A stretch of 64,000 bases of DNA from contig NC_060252.1 in the NCBI RefSeq assembly GCF_921293095.1, forward strand, positions 38,874,881 through 38,938,880. The letters run 5' to 3'. Source of the stretch: Ischnura elegans. Its lineage: Eukaryota > Arthropoda > Insecta > Odonata > Coenagrionidae. The notes beneath the pieces were generated by a model. The model did not search any database. It was not told the origin of the DNA and was given only the letters and a program-made list of their open reading frames with translations. A program made the position numbers and the translations under genes. Numbering within the stretch: the first letter of the stretch is position 1; the number at the start of each line of letters is the position of its first letter. Of this stretch, positions 1-15,200 are shown piece after piece.

Positions 1-37
1 AGGCTTGAAAAAGCTTATCATAAGTTATCAAATTCAG

Positions 38-214
38 GTGGATGAGCGCACGAGATCTCAGATGTTCAAGTTACGTCAGACATGGAATGAAGTGTTTCCT
101 CTGAAGAAATTGTATGCTGTTGATGTCCGTGTGAATTCAATGGATCCAGCGTGGCCCATCACTGCACCTACTCCTACCGCCAGTATTCATCTAAATCCCA
201 GATTTTTATCCATG
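38..214 (+). CDS. Pcf11: Pcf11 exon: end of CID
   Basis: Residues 1-59 of the window peptide. It contains FKLRQTWNEVFPLKKLYAVD and NSMDPAWPI, the strongly conserved end of the Pcf11 CTD-interacting domain. The acceptor is ttcag before 38 and the donor gtaatc follows 214. The exon starts and ends in phase 0. The upstream exons carrying the rest of the CID are outside the window. Confidence 0.95.
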
Positions 215-3200
215 GTAATCAATATTACTTTAATCTTTTATGTTAAATATATTTGTGTAGTTGAGTGATGTGTGGGAGACAATAATTTGAAAATCTTTTG
301 CCTAAATGAACCCTTAACAGCATAAAGGTATCATGTCCAATTTGGCTAACTTTTTAGGAGAGAGGGAGAACCTACCAAACCCATATACATCACATGTACA
401 ATTTTAAAAATATTTTTGTTTTATACGACTGGGAATTTGGAACTTGAACATACTAATAAAGTAAGTGAAATAGAGTTGGCTAGAGATTTTTTTGTATGAA
501 AGACGTTTCTTTTTTGCCGTATACCAAAACATATTAGGACAATTCATAGAGAACAATTCAGTATATAAACAAATTAATTTGTTAAAATTTATTTGAATGA
601 AGACAAACATTGTTTGACCATATTATTTCAGTTTTCATATTCTTTGGATGCTGTTATCATTCGCCAGGACAAAATCAGATTCCTAAAGTTCAATTTTCAT
701 TCTGGTATGTTTTAATGAGATATTCCATTTTTTTATTTTTATTGGAAGTACCGTTGAAAAGGCTTTTTGTCAGGAGCCCGAATTGACTCCTATGCATTCC
801 TTACTTATGAAATAAACCAATGCCAAGCCGGCGATGTTCATGTTGCACTGCCCCGTGTCGTACTTCTTTGAGGAAAAAGTCATTTCTGTATTTTTTTAAT
901 GGGGGAAAGTCCTTTTTTGGTTTTCTGTTTTTTTTTTAATCTTTGTCAATTTTGTCAAATATACCAGTTCAACATTCTACACACTTTGCAAACCTCGTTA
1001 CCCCCATTACCTTCATGTTAGATAAAAGTTTTATATTCCTTTGTGGAAAGATTATGCAAACCAAAGACGTTAATAGTGAGCTGTCTGAGGTAATAGGTGT
1101 CTTGAGCAGAAATACAAGGGATACAGGATGCAAATCAGGTGAACTGGATGTTAGTTCACGCGTCTGCTGCGGCTAGCAGGCAGCTGTTTACCACAGAAAT
1201 GGAACTACTCCTGCACTACACAATATTGAAGGCGTCATGCTAATAGCACCGCGTGGACGTTTCCTTTTTGTAGCAAACGTTGAGTCTTGCACCTAGCAAC
1301 AATTTAAAGAAAAAGAAGAAAAATAGTCCAACTTGGACTTAATTCCTTTCTGCAGTTAGCGGTTCAAATGTGATGTACATATTCACAAAAAATGTTTGTG
1401 ATGGTGGTAGAGAGTGCTTTTTCCATGCATTGTCTTTGTTCCTCACCTTGCAGGTGGTCATTCTGAGACATAAGGCATTAAAAAGAAAGCTTCTCTGAAG
1501 TGGGATACATAAATTTCGAATATTGTGTTTTCGTTAGGAGTGTTTTTATGGAGGATGACAACCTGTTTCCAGTAATCAAGTACAATTTTTTGTTAGGAAT
1601 TACTTATGTTTCTTCCAAAGCAACATTATCATTTGTGGAAGTCCATTTGTACTTGTTCGCCTATTGCCAGAACACTGAGTACTTCATTCTGTTAATCCCC
1701 TCTTTTATTACTGAAGGTTGTATCTGGAGACCCCTTACTCTTCTGTTTTTACACGTTTTGCTGATTTCTTGAGTTGTTCCCTTGACCCTGGAAATCTAGG
1801 AATTGTTCTAGATATCAACTTATCTTTGAAAGGTTAAGGTTGTCAACTTCTCACCGCTGGTAACTCTAAAAGTACACATTGATAAAGAATCAAAGGGGGG
1901 CTTTAATTTTGAATTACATTCCTGACATTTAAAAATACATGAGAATAAGTAATTCAGAAAATATATGGATGGATGTGATTCTCGGGAAGCCCAAGAGTAT
2001 TTTATGTCTATGTTGGTGCAAACTTCATAATACCTCTGGGTATATGTCTCAGACTAGCTGTGCATGCCTGCTAGGAGGCTCAGGAAAGCTGCACCGGCCT
2101 TATCTGATGTTGCGGTTGGGTCTGCATGTTTTCGGCGAAAGGTTGTGCCTTCCTTGCTGGAAGACTTTTTTCACATTTGCGCCCTGCTACGGTCTGTAGA
2201 TCACTCAATCCTTCAGGGAACTTACACCCTTTTTTGCTACAAAGGGAGACTTCTCCTTTCCTTTGGAGTTCTCTCTCTTTGGAATTCTTTGCTCTCTGTT
2301 GTGGGGAGTATTGCTCTACCTGGTACTCTATTGCCATTCTTGTCATCAGGCTGGCCACGGGTTCACTTTATGACTCCTATCCCAGTGGTTACATTCTAAT
2401 AATCTTTTCCAGCTCTATTCCCATGGGAAGTTTGGCCCTGCTAATGCTTCTGTCGACCTTGAGTCTCTATGTTAGGGTTTTCTAGGCATTTCCAGGGTTT
2501 AAATGTCAAAAAATACATTAGATATACATCGAGATACTTTTAGGCATGAGGAAATGATAATTACGATTTTCATGTTTTTACCTGATGCACGTCCCATTGG
2601 TCTGTTATGAGCAAAATTTCAGATGTTCATGGATTTTACAGGGTGTTGGAAAAATTTTTCCTATGTGCAATAAGCCTCACATTCTAACACGTACGATGTA
2701 TGCAGGAGTCATGTGCGCATGGAGTCCGACTCCCGCTGCTCATGACTCCAACAAGCACAGTGTGCGTGGGGTCATGAGAGCCTGGCTTCTTTCTTCCCCT
2801 TGCACAACTTCAGTGCACAGTGTTTGTGGACAGTCTGGTGCGGAAGGAGTCACGACTCACCAAATAAGACTCGCCTCACAGTTCATTCAGCCGAGTTGCA
2901 CATTTGAACCGACTCACTCGCACAATGCCCATCATTACTACACAATTCTCTACAGTTTCAAGTCTTTTTATGTGTTTTGTCATAGTTCCAATAAATTTTC
3001 AAGAGACAAGCAACACAAATCCTCTTACTTGAAAACGGACCCAATTGCAAATATACTTGTTTAGATTAATACGATTCAGAAATGTGTGTTTCGCAGAAAT
3101 GGAGACGAGTTTTACGTTAATAACCTTTCCAAAAACAATTCATTTGCAAACAAATATGGTGCAAGCAAATTTTTATTTCTTTCCCACTTGACTGAATTTT

Positions 3201-6200
3201 CCGGCTCAGAGAAAATTTCACCAATTAGGGCCCAAAATCGCATGTTAAAAAGTCATTTTAATAATATCAAGTAAATGCGTAATATTTTTAACGACATGTC
3301 CTTAGTTGGACGACTTTTCACATAATTTGCATATGTTTCAATACTTGCATTGATATGATCTTCTCAGATGAATAGCTGTTTTCCTTGAAAAATCTCCTGG
3401 ATTTCTGTGAATGGCTCGGAGCCACAGGCTTCTTGCATAACTTTTAACATAATTTTTACCTAACAGAACAATTTTTAGGATAACTAATAAATAGTTTACC
3501 AGGTACCGTGGTTGAGGTATTTCTACAGCCAGGTGATAAACAATACATATACCTCCAACTCATCACGCTGGATAATTACAATGTTAGGGAGTTTGGTGGA
3601 TGTATTGAGCAGGGACTGCAAAAGCAAGGTGAAATTTTGGGATTTAAACAATCTTGCCTGCATATTTCTCAGTATCAAAGTGAAATATCGACTGTGCACC
3701 ATTAACTGATCACCTACTCAATTGAAAATCATCAATGGACTCACTTTTGGGCTGAGTTGGCATGCTTGAATCACCTGTATTGGTGTGCTGTTAGCCCAGC
3801 AGTAGACTGCTTCGCGCGATGTTTTGGCACAAATGACGTCATTTCTTTATTTGGGCTTCTTCAGCAGTGGCCTTGTGGGAGTGAGTTTTCGACGAGCTTT
3901 AAAATTCGTTATTTTTATCATTTATCTGACAAAGGAAAACTCAGATTTACATGTGGTTTTCTTTGTTGAATTCAGAAAATAATTTTCTGTCCGCCTGTGA
4001 AATAAAAAAAAATTCATGCAAGTTCCCCATTAAATAATTGCTCTACAATATCCCAAGAATCGATTAACATCCTGATGATAACTGTACTTACAGCTTAAGA
4101 GGTCTTTGACTAGAGGTGTGCACTGGTATGAATTCATTTAGAATATTTTTTACTAGGAAGGGGGTGGAATTCCAGGGTTACTGATATTTCCCCTGGAAGT
4201 AAATGTGGTTGGCAGTATTCAAATGAAGTACCTGATCTATTACAGAACGGGGAGTTGATGAAAAATATCCATAGTTTTGTCAAGTGGATTTCCCAAACAC
4301 CGCAGGATATTTGCAAGACCTGACATAGTTCAATTTTAAAGACTTATTTAATGGATTCCGAGGGTTCACAGAAATAAGGGCGCACAAATAAATAGGGCCT
4401 GACCTGTACACACTTTCCCTGAAACTATTTTATTTTGGCATACTTGGGTATAGATTTGTTTATCTTTTTAAAATGGCTGGCAGTACATAAATTTGAAAAT
4501 ATAGTTATAACACATTAAAATAGAAAATATGGTAGAATCTGCTTGTTCATTGGGGTGGTGGTATTATTTATCAGCCTCTCTAAATGTGAAGATATGTTTT
4601 GGTAGTGTACAAGAAATAGAATGAAAGCATTATAATTTTGGTGGTCTTCTCAACTTTTGGTTAACATTGGGGAACTTTGGCTTTAACAGGCGCCAAATTC
4701 CGTCTCAAGTATTCCTCCAGCGCCATCAGGTACGCCACAGCCTTCCACAAGTGCCTCTTCAAGTATAGCTGTTGAACCAGGAACTGGAACTGAAGCACAG
4801 CAGGCCTTGACAGAAGCTCAGATGCGGGAGCAGTTGTTGAGGAAACAGAAGGAGCTGTTGGAATTGCAGCAGAGGAAATTGGAGTTGGAATTGCTTCAAA
4901 CAAAGGCCAAGCTCGAAGACCAGCAGAGGCAGTTGCAAGTAAAGGAGCAGCAGCGACAGGTTGAGCAGGTTAGTGGAGCTCATGATTTAAATGATACTGC
5001 TGTATGTTAGTAATTGAAATACAGTTCAGCATTAGGTATCTATTGGGCTGCCTTGTATCAGAAATTGTAATTTAGTTCTATATTACAGGGGTAATTTGGT
5101 GCCTACCTGCTTATAATCTAAAATGGGTTTAGGGGTACTCCCTCATACTCTGTAGTTCATCCTATGGATCATTTTCTATTTTAGAATCATTAAAATTTTG
5201 GAACCATATCTGATTTAAAAAAATGATTTTATTTGTATAGTGGATATGGGATACATGAGGAATAGTGGTGGCAAGCTATAAGAGGACTGTTACTTTAATC
5301 TGTATATATTAAACTGGTCCCATCACACGATCCCTCCCGATATGCTGGATTTTCCACAGGATTTCTTGTAGGATGAATGATTTGGATTCGCATACACAAC
5401 TGAGTTTGTTAGTTGGCCGACTTGGCTTAAATTGACCAGGCCGTCGAATAATGGGTGATGCTCCTGGAATAAGACTTTTAATTGAATCAAAAGGGCATGG
5501 ATAAGGTGGACCCGGGTTCCGTGATAATCGCGTTGACATCTTAAGTAATGAGCTTGAAGGATGGAAAATTAACGATGTTGGTTTTTCGTTCATGAACAAT
5601 ATTGTGATTTCTGCGATAACATTTAATAAACTTCAAGATTAATATCCAGCGTCGTCACCTACAACACTCACCTCAGACACACACACGTCTTCTCCTCAAA
5701 TACCCTCAAAATCACACGTTGTCTCATAAACAAAATACACTTTAAGCCACACACCGTCTCCTATAAATGCTCTTTTACCCCAACGGCTTCACCTCAAGAT
5801 AGTTGGGGAATTTACTGGTTTGATTCTGATATTGTTAAATGTTCATTGGAAAAAATTGAGCAAATAGTAACTATTGGTGAAATAAACAAGAACAATACTG
5901 TGACTTCAATCAAGCATTCTCCAAGCGAAGTCTCTTCCAAGGAAAATAATTCCGGATGGCGAGTTAAGCGAAATTGAGGCCAAATTACTGAAACTCACGC
6001 CAGCCTATCAGTTGATTGTTGGAAGGACCCTTGATTTCAGACCTCGTTTTCCTTGCATCGTGGACTCTTTTATCCCAGTTCCTTCTTTTTCCTTCTTGTA
6101 AGACGAACAGTTTGTTTTCACCTGGCTTTCTTTGATTGCAAGGGCTACGAGTGGTGTGGTGGACAGCACCGCAAATCGTCTGTATCGGCTTAGGTGGTGG

Positions 6201-9200
6201 ACAGCACAGTAAAACACATGTAGACAGCACAGTAAATGACATAAGAAAGAGACCCTCCTAGCCTGAGGCGAGGGTTATATAACCATTTTTCCTTCCCACA
6301 GTGGACTACTTCCTTTATCGTCTGCTATGTCGCGATTCATTTGGTTGAACTGGGCGATATGAACGGTTGTACTACAATAGTCACTTTCTTTTCACCGGTT
6401 TTCTCACTTCACTGAAATACAAACATTATATAATACACTTAAAGCAAAAAAAATATACTACTTAAAAAAAAACAAGTATAATGAAATATTTTCACCCAAC
6501 TCTTAAATGGCCGCTATCGCTCCCATTTGAGTTGCAACGACAAAAATTTTGTGGTGGCAAGCAAAGGGACATCGAAAAAAGAACGAGCCATCACAATATA
6601 TAAAAGAGGATGTCTGTTTGTTTGTCTGGTATGCGGATCCGTGTTGATGCATGGATTGCGGCAAAAGTTGGTACGTTGGTGCATCTCATGCTCTCAAAGC
6701 CCTACTTTTGGTAGCGTCCGATGCGTCCCTCGCATAATTTTGAACCGTACGTTGACAAATCATGTTTCCTCTTACGTAATTTCATATTTTCCCATTGAGA
6801 CAACATGACCTGGAATTCCATGTTCTAATTTTCCTCTTCTCTGGGTACTATCCTTCCCAAGTAACGTCGGGTGGCCGGCTTGTATCATATATACAGTAAA
6901 CTCTTGATTTTACGAAGTCAGTGGGACCGGAAAATTGGCACTTCGTAAAATCGAGTTTCGTAAATTCAAACCTTTTTCATAAGTCACGAAAAAAATGTTC
7001 GCTTTTGTTTCTTCCGCCGTTTTTTGTCTTTAGTGGTCTTATTTAAATGTTTTCGGTGGTTATTCTCGGTATAATTCATAGAAAAGGCTTTTTGCTATCG
7101 ATTTATGATGTGAAAAATCGTTAAATAATTATACCACCATAAAATTCCCATTTCTTGTTCATACTTCAACATCAACGATCGCTAAAGAAATTCCCGACCA
7201 GTTTAGAAAACGTAATCAAATAATGAATTGCAATGTTTATTATAAGAATTAACAGTAATAAATTTGTGGTTAGGAGCCAATAGCTACTATTAAGTATTCA
7301 AAAGATAGATATTTGTTTCTGACACCCACGGAATTTTAGCGGCAGCCGGCCTAACCGCCATTTATGTCGCCCTCTATCGCTCAGTGACGAGAAAAAAAGA
7401 AAAACAGGGGTCTTAGCCCGTTTCCAAAATAGGACTGTATTCTTCATACCGGGTGTGAGGTGACCTGTTCATATAGTATGTTTCTCTCCTTTTATGCCGA
7501 CAGGAGCAAGGTTTCAACCGGAAAACGACAGGAGAAACATCTTACAGTATCGGAGAAATATAGATTGAAACGTTATTAACCACATTGATTGTTTTCCTAC
7601 AAGAGACGTTTTATCATTTCTCAACGTGGTTAAATATTGGTTCGCTAGCGTGAATTCCCAAAAAATGACACGGAAAAACCTGTACCGTCACCTCATTTAG
7701 TTTTCGTGTTCCTTTCTCCGCCGTATTGAAAGTTAGGCAAAGGATCATTGACATAGAGAAAAGATTTTCTTAGTTTTAGCACTAAAAAATAGTCGCGCCA
7801 TAATCGTAAATAAATATAGTGTGGAAAGAGCAAAGAAAATAATTTCAATTGAAAAGTCAGCTGAAAAGAATAGAGACAATTATTAGCGCGGCACCATTTT
7901 CCCGGTAGTGGAAGATACTTCTTCAGCCTCTCTCCGGTTAATAACTTCCCCCCGTTGCAGGTAAAGATGAACCATGCCCTTCTCCACAATCGGGGAACGT
8001 TCCCAGTGGGTGGGGTGAATAAGACTGGGATGGGGATTGCCTGAGGGAAGAAGTGTGGTCAGCATAAGGACTGGTGAAGGGGGCAGGAGAAAGAAGGGTG
8101 GGGAAATGGCCTTGAGGTCTGCCTCAGTCTACTTTTGGGGGCCGTATTTTTTTGCGACGCACACAAGCTCAGTCACCTTAGGGAGGGAGTGAATGGGAAA
8201 TGCTGGGGAAGGAGGGGTTTGGGAAGCATAAGGTGGGTGTCAGCAAGATCAGCCAAAGGCGGCAGGAGGGAGTAAACAATGGCTTTGGAAAGAAAGAACC
8301 CCAGCATGGGAGAAAGGGGAAGCGCGAGAGAAGAAAGTTCATGGTTAGACTTGGAAGTGCGTCTTCATTACGAGAAGCCTGAAATATAAATTGGCGGTAA
8401 ATAGAGCCCAGTACTTAAGATATTTAAGTTGTTCATTCACAAAGGCCAATATGTACACGAAAAGATATTATGGCGCGGATTGCATGTATCAACGTCCATT
8501 TCGGGATGTCATTAATTTCTGTTCCCATCTATTAAAGTAGCAAATAGATTTGAAAGAATGATAATCATGAATAAAAATATCTAAATCGATATCCAAACGC
8601 ACATGAGCAAAATAGATGAATGTATACATACCGATCCATCGCAAGTAATACCGCTCAAGCTTCTTCCGGTACAGGACTTTAAAATCCTGGATAATGCCTT
8701 GGTCCAAGGGCTGGGACTTGCTAGTCGAGTTCGGGGGTAAAAAGAGGACTCGAACATTAGCCAATTTTAGATCTTCCACGTATTTATGAACGGTGGCATT
8801 ATCCATTATTGAAACAATTTTGCTGTTCTCTCCAGCAATTTTTCTCTGTAGACGTATAACCGTTTGCTGGAAAATTTCTCGGGTCATCCAGCTGTTTTTA
8901 TTTGCATGGTAAAAAACGGGGAGGGCTTCCAATTTTACATGTTTTAAGCACCGTGGCCTTTCAAATTTCTCAATGACAACGGGCTTATTTTGTCCGTGCC
9001 CGTTTGGTTGACGCACAGCCCCACAGTAACACGCACTTTACTCTTTTTCCCCCCATGGCACCTTTGCCCTTTGAAACCCAGGGTTGCGTCAGGTAATGCA
9101 TTAAAAAATAGCCCAGTTTCAGGGGCCAGCGAGGGTGAGCTCGTCGAGGAAAGGGTCCCGGATTAGGGACCCTTCGAAGTGCTTCGGCGAAAAGTAGTCA

Positions 9201-12200
9201 AGTAGTCTTCGAAGTACGTTCACAGCAGTGCAAAGGGTTAATTAGGGGTGTACGAAATACTCCGCGCGACCTTCCTGACATGTTAAACTACGAATTATTG
9301 TCGATGCTATGTTTACGAACAGGCACGTAAATAGGGGCATAATGTCAGCCGCGATATTTTAACTGAACTCCTACTCCCCCTAAATTCCCACAGTGAGATT
9401 TTTGGCGACCCATTTCTCTCCAAAGTTGCATTATCATTTACAATTTCGCACTTTTGATGGACCACAGTTGGAAGCGCTGATTTTTTAGCTACCGTATATC
9501 TCCGAATATAGTCCCCCCTTTTTTTCCAAAAATGGCCGCGGAAAAGTAAGGGGGGGGACTATAATCGAGTGTAATCCAATTTAGCATACTAAAGGTGACC
9601 ATAAAGTAATAAATAACGGCATAATGGCTAATGTTCTCGTAGTCTTTCTATTTGAGTACATTTATGAGGATTATAATCAGAGATATTAGTAAATACTGCC
9701 ACGTTTTACCGGAAATTAAGACAATTTTTACCACAAATGTTGTACAGATACGATTATTCCGATTCAAATAGCATATCGAATATGCGTTTGCACGGAATCC
9801 ATCGGGTAGCCGCTAATTTTTCTTGGAAAAGTATTGTTAGAATAATTCAATCGACACTGATCACTTAATGACGCAAAACAGTAAATAATTAAAATGAAAA
9901 ATAAACACACACTATCATTACATTAATCGAACACTAGAATTGAATCAATAGTATATGTACCCGTCGCTCATTTAATAACTACACGATTTAAATAATTGCG
10001 AAAAATAAACAGATAAAGTGAACCTTTCGTGACGATTTAGCATTTCATTGCGTCCGTAGCTACTATACGTCCGTGCGGTTCGTGTTTACAACCACTGCCT
10101 TTACCGCCTTCACAGAACAAGAATGCGCAATAGGTGATGCATTTGTTTCTGAAAAGGCGCAATAATCGACGACTTTAAACCAGAAGCGCCGGCATTACTG
10201 CATTTGATCGAAATACAGCGACTCAGCATCGAAAGTGTAATCAATTTATTGAGGAATATCTTCAATTCGTCTGAGTAAATAGCAAAAAATAATTTTACGT
10301 TCAACAGTGAGGTGATGGATCAAGTAGAAAGATGAGGATCAATCCTGCCGCAGATTAGAGGCCTTCAAAGACGGAGTTTCGATGCCAATTTAAAAATAGC
10401 CGTTGCAGAATACGCCGTAAATCATAGTATTTACAGCGCTAGCAAAGCGCTAATACATCGCGGAAGTCATTTCGGGGGTCTCGATGCGGCAGATTCAAAG
10501 AATTAAGAGGAAAATGTCGTCGAATTTGTGCGCAAATGCAGAGCAGAAGCTCTTTGTGTAACTTATGCAATGATTCGCGACGAGGCATTGAAAATTGATA
10601 TAATTTTTTTTCTGTTTTAATGTTTGTTGGAAAAAGTTTATTTCTTAATTTTATTACTTTGATATTTGTAAGTCCTGTAGTTTAATTGTTTTGCTTAGCA
10701 GGCATTTGATAGCAATATTTTTATAATATTTATAATTTATTTAACACAATTTTATTTAGATTTCCTAAATTCTTCAGGTCACTTGGATTTGTGATGACTT
10801 GATGGGTGTGTTACACTGGATCTAAGGAAGTTTCAGGGCCAAATGCAATACTGTTTATGGGCTTTAAGTTAAAGCTTATATATTGACATTGTCTGTAGTC
10901 ATTTGGAAATCAAAAATATTAATAATTTGTGAAGGTTTAAAAAATACAATAGCCTTGGATACTTAAAAAAATTCTAATTTCTTCATTACATCTGGTTAAG
11001 GAACTATAAATTACTGATACATGCAATGGATCACAACATGTTTTAGGTATAGTTATTTTGTTGTGATGGAAAATATGTGAACAGATTTGTTCTTAATCTT
11101 CACAGAAAATAATAGTTTTTATCGAATCTAGAATCTTAACTTGCTAACCACAGAAAAATTGCCTTCCTTTACATTTTAAAATTTTTCCCAAAACTGAGGT
11201 CTCAAATTTGGGGGGGGGGGACTATATTCGGGGGGGGACTATATTCGGAGATATACGGTACTTACGCTGGCGTAACTAGTTTTGTTGACAAATTTTTCGC
11301 CGTAGTTCGTATAAACGAATGCCATTTGCTCCTAGGGACCGAGCCGAGGTTCGTAAATTCAAAAAATTTCGTATAATCGAATAGCGCCATGTATTTAGCA
11401 TAGGCTTTTCACCGGGACCGCAATATCACTTCGTATAATCGAAAACTTCGTAAATTCCTGCTTCGTAAAATCAAGAGTTCACTGTAATTCCATTCCTGTA
11501 CAAAACACTGAAAATGGATAAAATGGTACATTTCTGGACCAGGTGCTAAAATTGTAGTTTCATACTTGATCACCTTTATAGTTTTCCTTGGGCTTGTAAT
11601 ATGCGGTCAAAATAATTAAGATTTGATCTACTTTTATGCAAGGACTATATTTCTAATAGGGATGGTGAGTAGCACTTTTTGATCTCTGGTTGAGTTGAAA
11701 ACTTCTGGTGATTATCGAGTCGAGTAAGCTTATTTCTGGACCAGGCATTATAATGATGCATGCTCCTATATATCCTCATGTTTCCTATCCCCTTGTGAAT
11801 TTCCCCTTTTGAATGCTTAGCTTTATGTAAAAAGGAAAAGATAATGAGGACCTTTGATGGTAATTGTGTCAGAATTGGTAGATGAATGAAAGTTATGTCT
11901 TAAACAGTGCCATTAGCACAATTGAAACGAATTAACCTCTGGTAATATATCGTCAATTTAATTTATATATGTATCCAAACTGCAAGGAAGAGCTCCAAGT
12001 AAAGCCATTTGCACAATAAGGTGGTTTGCTATCACAGTAAAACCTCTTTATATCGTAATGGAGGGGACCAAAATTTGGGTAATTTGATGTATGGAGATTC
12101 ACTGTAGAGAAGTTTTAGTAATATGCACAATTTTTTCATATCCTTTGGAAATGAAAGGCACTACTATCTTTTAAGGAGGAACCTGCGCTTCGAAATACTG

Positions 12201-15200
12201 CTTTCATTAGTTAGATAAACTCGATAACAACGAGTTAAAATCGCTAAATTAGTCATTCATAAAAATTAAAAGTAATGCTAAATCAATCAAAATAGCTGTA
12301 CAATGCATGAATTTTACTTAAAATGGAATAATCTAGTGATATGAAGAATGGCTGTTATATTGACTCTTAGGTATCGGAAGAATTTAAGTACTTTCTCTGG
12401 AAATACAGTAAAGCTTTATAACTACATCATTTGTGATGAATAAAATGAACTTAACTAATGAGACCTTTTGCTCTGTTAATTTCAACCTAATTAGGAAAAA
12501 TGGTTTATTTATAATTGCTGACCACCAAGTTGACAACGCTGCCAGCATATCGTAGTTTCACAGCGGTTGAGCACCTTTGTTTGTTTACGTTACCTCGTAG
12601 AGTTACGTTGCATTGTGACAATATTACTCGTTTTATTATCCCTTTTACTTAGCCTTAAGTTATTAAATATACCTTTGGGCTGAAGTGATGGCGTCATTAT
12701 GCCGATTTAAAGGCAAATTTGTGTCTGAAGGTAAAGGTAAGAGCTTGGATTATTTGAGGAAACGAAATGTGGCCGAAAGTGAATCCATCAATTCCATCGA
12801 AGCGATTTCAACGAGTGCATCTGTTGAAGGATACCGAATCGTTTACGTGCATTTTTAATTTCTTAAGAAATTTTTGCAATATTTCCCAACATAAAGTGTC
12901 CATCATTGTTAAAATAATCAATGTTCATGTCTTGATTTATGAAGATTAAAGTCCCTGTCGAATGACTGACACAAAGCTCTTTAATGTTTATTTCTTTGTA
13001 GATTTTCCATTCAATAGCCTTATCCATACTCCTCATCCTCATACATAAGGAGTTGATTAGTGAAAATTAGAAACTAATGTGTCAGTTATAACCCGAATGT
13101 AATTCGAATCATTAGTATCCGGATAATTAAATAATACTTGTTCCTAGTGCCGAAGTTTCAGTAAATTTGGAAGGCTGGCATTGCAACTTCTACGGACTCA
13201 CTTATGTCAGCTGCCATCGATTGTTCAGGAATGCATCCTAATTTTTATCCTCCTGCAATGACTTCATGAATAGGTAAATGTATTTAATGTTGTTTTTTCA
13301 AATTATGCTAATTGGACCTTTGGAAAACGTATCAAAGTAAATTGTTTGGTCAGTGAAAAAGGAAGTACTCTTGTCTATTTTATTTTATACTTTCGAAGAA
13401 TTACATGGGTGAATATTCGATTAATTATTACGTTCGCGAAGTTGTATTTCCAAATACTACATAGTCGGTACCCAACGGCAATATGCTTGTCTCGTGGTAT
13501 ATTCATTAACCTGTACACCTTATTCTAGACATTTAATATCAATTAAACTGATGATTAAATACATAATGCGCTAGATTTTCTACTTTACGCTTAGAACTTC
13601 TATTTAAATAAGTATTTTCTACAAGTTGAAAACGATGCATATTTTTCGAAATAAACGTAAAAAAATTTGAATTAGTATTCAGAAGAACAGATAAACTATC
13701 GCAAGTCTCATTATATTCTATCATTTTCGCTTTTGAAGCGATACGCCGGCAATTTCAAGGGATGTATTGCATTCCGGTCATGATTATTCGCATGTTCAAT
13801 AAAATGTAGTCACATATAGGAATTACTTTAACAACCAGCACTGATAAATTTCATACTTCGGTGTAGAGCACGTTTCGAGATGAACTGAATATTCGTTTAA
13901 TGAATACGTATAAAAATGACTCCGAAAAATCCAATTCACTGGAATTATGCAGCGGTCGACAGGTGCAATATCGCTCTTCATATTTATCCTCCGTATATTT
14001 GCAACGTTGCCACTACCTCCGCCGCATAATGGCTGCTCGCTCTGCAGAAAACCGGAAGTATGTTCTTTAAACTTAAATACTGGCGCTAACATATCGGTAA
14101 CCCCTTCTAAAAAAATACATATATTAAGCATCGATGTCTATTCTATGTTGTGCTAATTTTTCAACGATATATTTCGGGCCAAATTTGAGATAAAAAATGT
14201 TTTACAAGGGAAGGTCATCATTCTCCCATAAAGACAATGCATTTCAAGGTGGAGATCCGTCATTTTCAAATCCATAAATCTTTCTTAAATGGCCGGTGAC
14301 ATAGTAATATTTTTTCACTATTCGATAGAAAAAATAATGAGCAACAACATATGTCAAAATAAGGGGAGGTTTTCGGGCATGTTTGAAATGATGGTTCCTC
14401 CTTAAACCATTATATTTATGCATTTAAACAAACATGCATGCATTAGTGAACATATATTTATTATTTAATGATAACATAAAGCGAGTGCTATCACGTGATT
14501 TTTACAATGATTCAAGAGAAAACAATGTGATATCTCTTAATTCAACAGTCGCTTAAAATAATTAAGATAGTTGGATATCTTTTTCATTATTTACTGTTAG
14601 GTATAAAATTACAGCATATTAAAGGTGTAAAAGAAAAAAAATATGCGTGAAAAATTTATTGCTGAAAATGTCATTCCATGTACGTAATCCCCTGCATTAA
14701 TTGTCTCTAGTTGTCTCGGTACAATTTGCAGAGGTAGTTAGGCTGTCTCGGGGTGTCTCCTTGGTATGGTAAATGGAGGTTTTATGAGATAAAGATTGTA
14801 AGGGTGCGGGTTCTTGCCCTTGGTGTCGGGAAGCGAATAATCACACACAAGTATTTGAAGTTTTAACCCAAAGTTTATTTCCCTTTGAAATCCCAGTTTC
14901 CAAATCAATTCAATGAATATACAATAAGTAATTTTTGCGTCTAGAATAGCCAAATTTTAGAATATTACCAATGTCTCGGGAAGGAGAGGAGCTGCTGGTG
15001 ATGGCACGGGTGGATAGCGAGGCGCTTAGGTCGCACAGGCCATACGGCCCGTGCTTCGACTCCAACTGTGAGTTACTGATTGAGTTCCTGAGTGCGTCAG
15101 AGTGCCAATAGCATCTCCACCGTGCCATTATATAGGGAAGTGGAACCAGGATGTTTTCGTCCAAGAGGAAGGGGAAAGGAAGGGGAAGAGGAAGGTTAGG

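Larger units (their letters stand above)
6894..11484. mobile_element. Tigger-type (Tc1/mariner, pogo clade) DNA transposon, decayed
   Basis: The ends are near-identical inverted repeats beginning CAGTAAACTCTTGATTTTAC on the left and CAGTGAACTCTTGATTTTAC on the right. They are flanked by TA on both sides (6892-6893 and 11485-11486), the expected target duplication. Further in, TTCGTAAA-type subrepeats recur near both ends. The interior carries a broken Tigger transposase on the - strand (8489-9170). A second element (9492-11258) is inserted into it, so the original host copy is about 2.8 kb. Confidence 0.9.

Noticed and set aside
2064-2485. Overlapping open frames of 86-119 codons on both strands
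   Set aside because: No family motif, no splice or codon support, located inside a Pcf11 intron; overlapping frames on both strands point to chance.
2585-3064. 159-codon + strand open frame
   Set aside because: Intronic, no recognisable domain or conserved motif, composition typical of non-coding DNA.
13823-15164. Several short frames at 13.8-15.2 kb
   Set aside because: They lie inside a probable Tigger-like element, mostly in overlapping antisense pairs, with no conserved motif.
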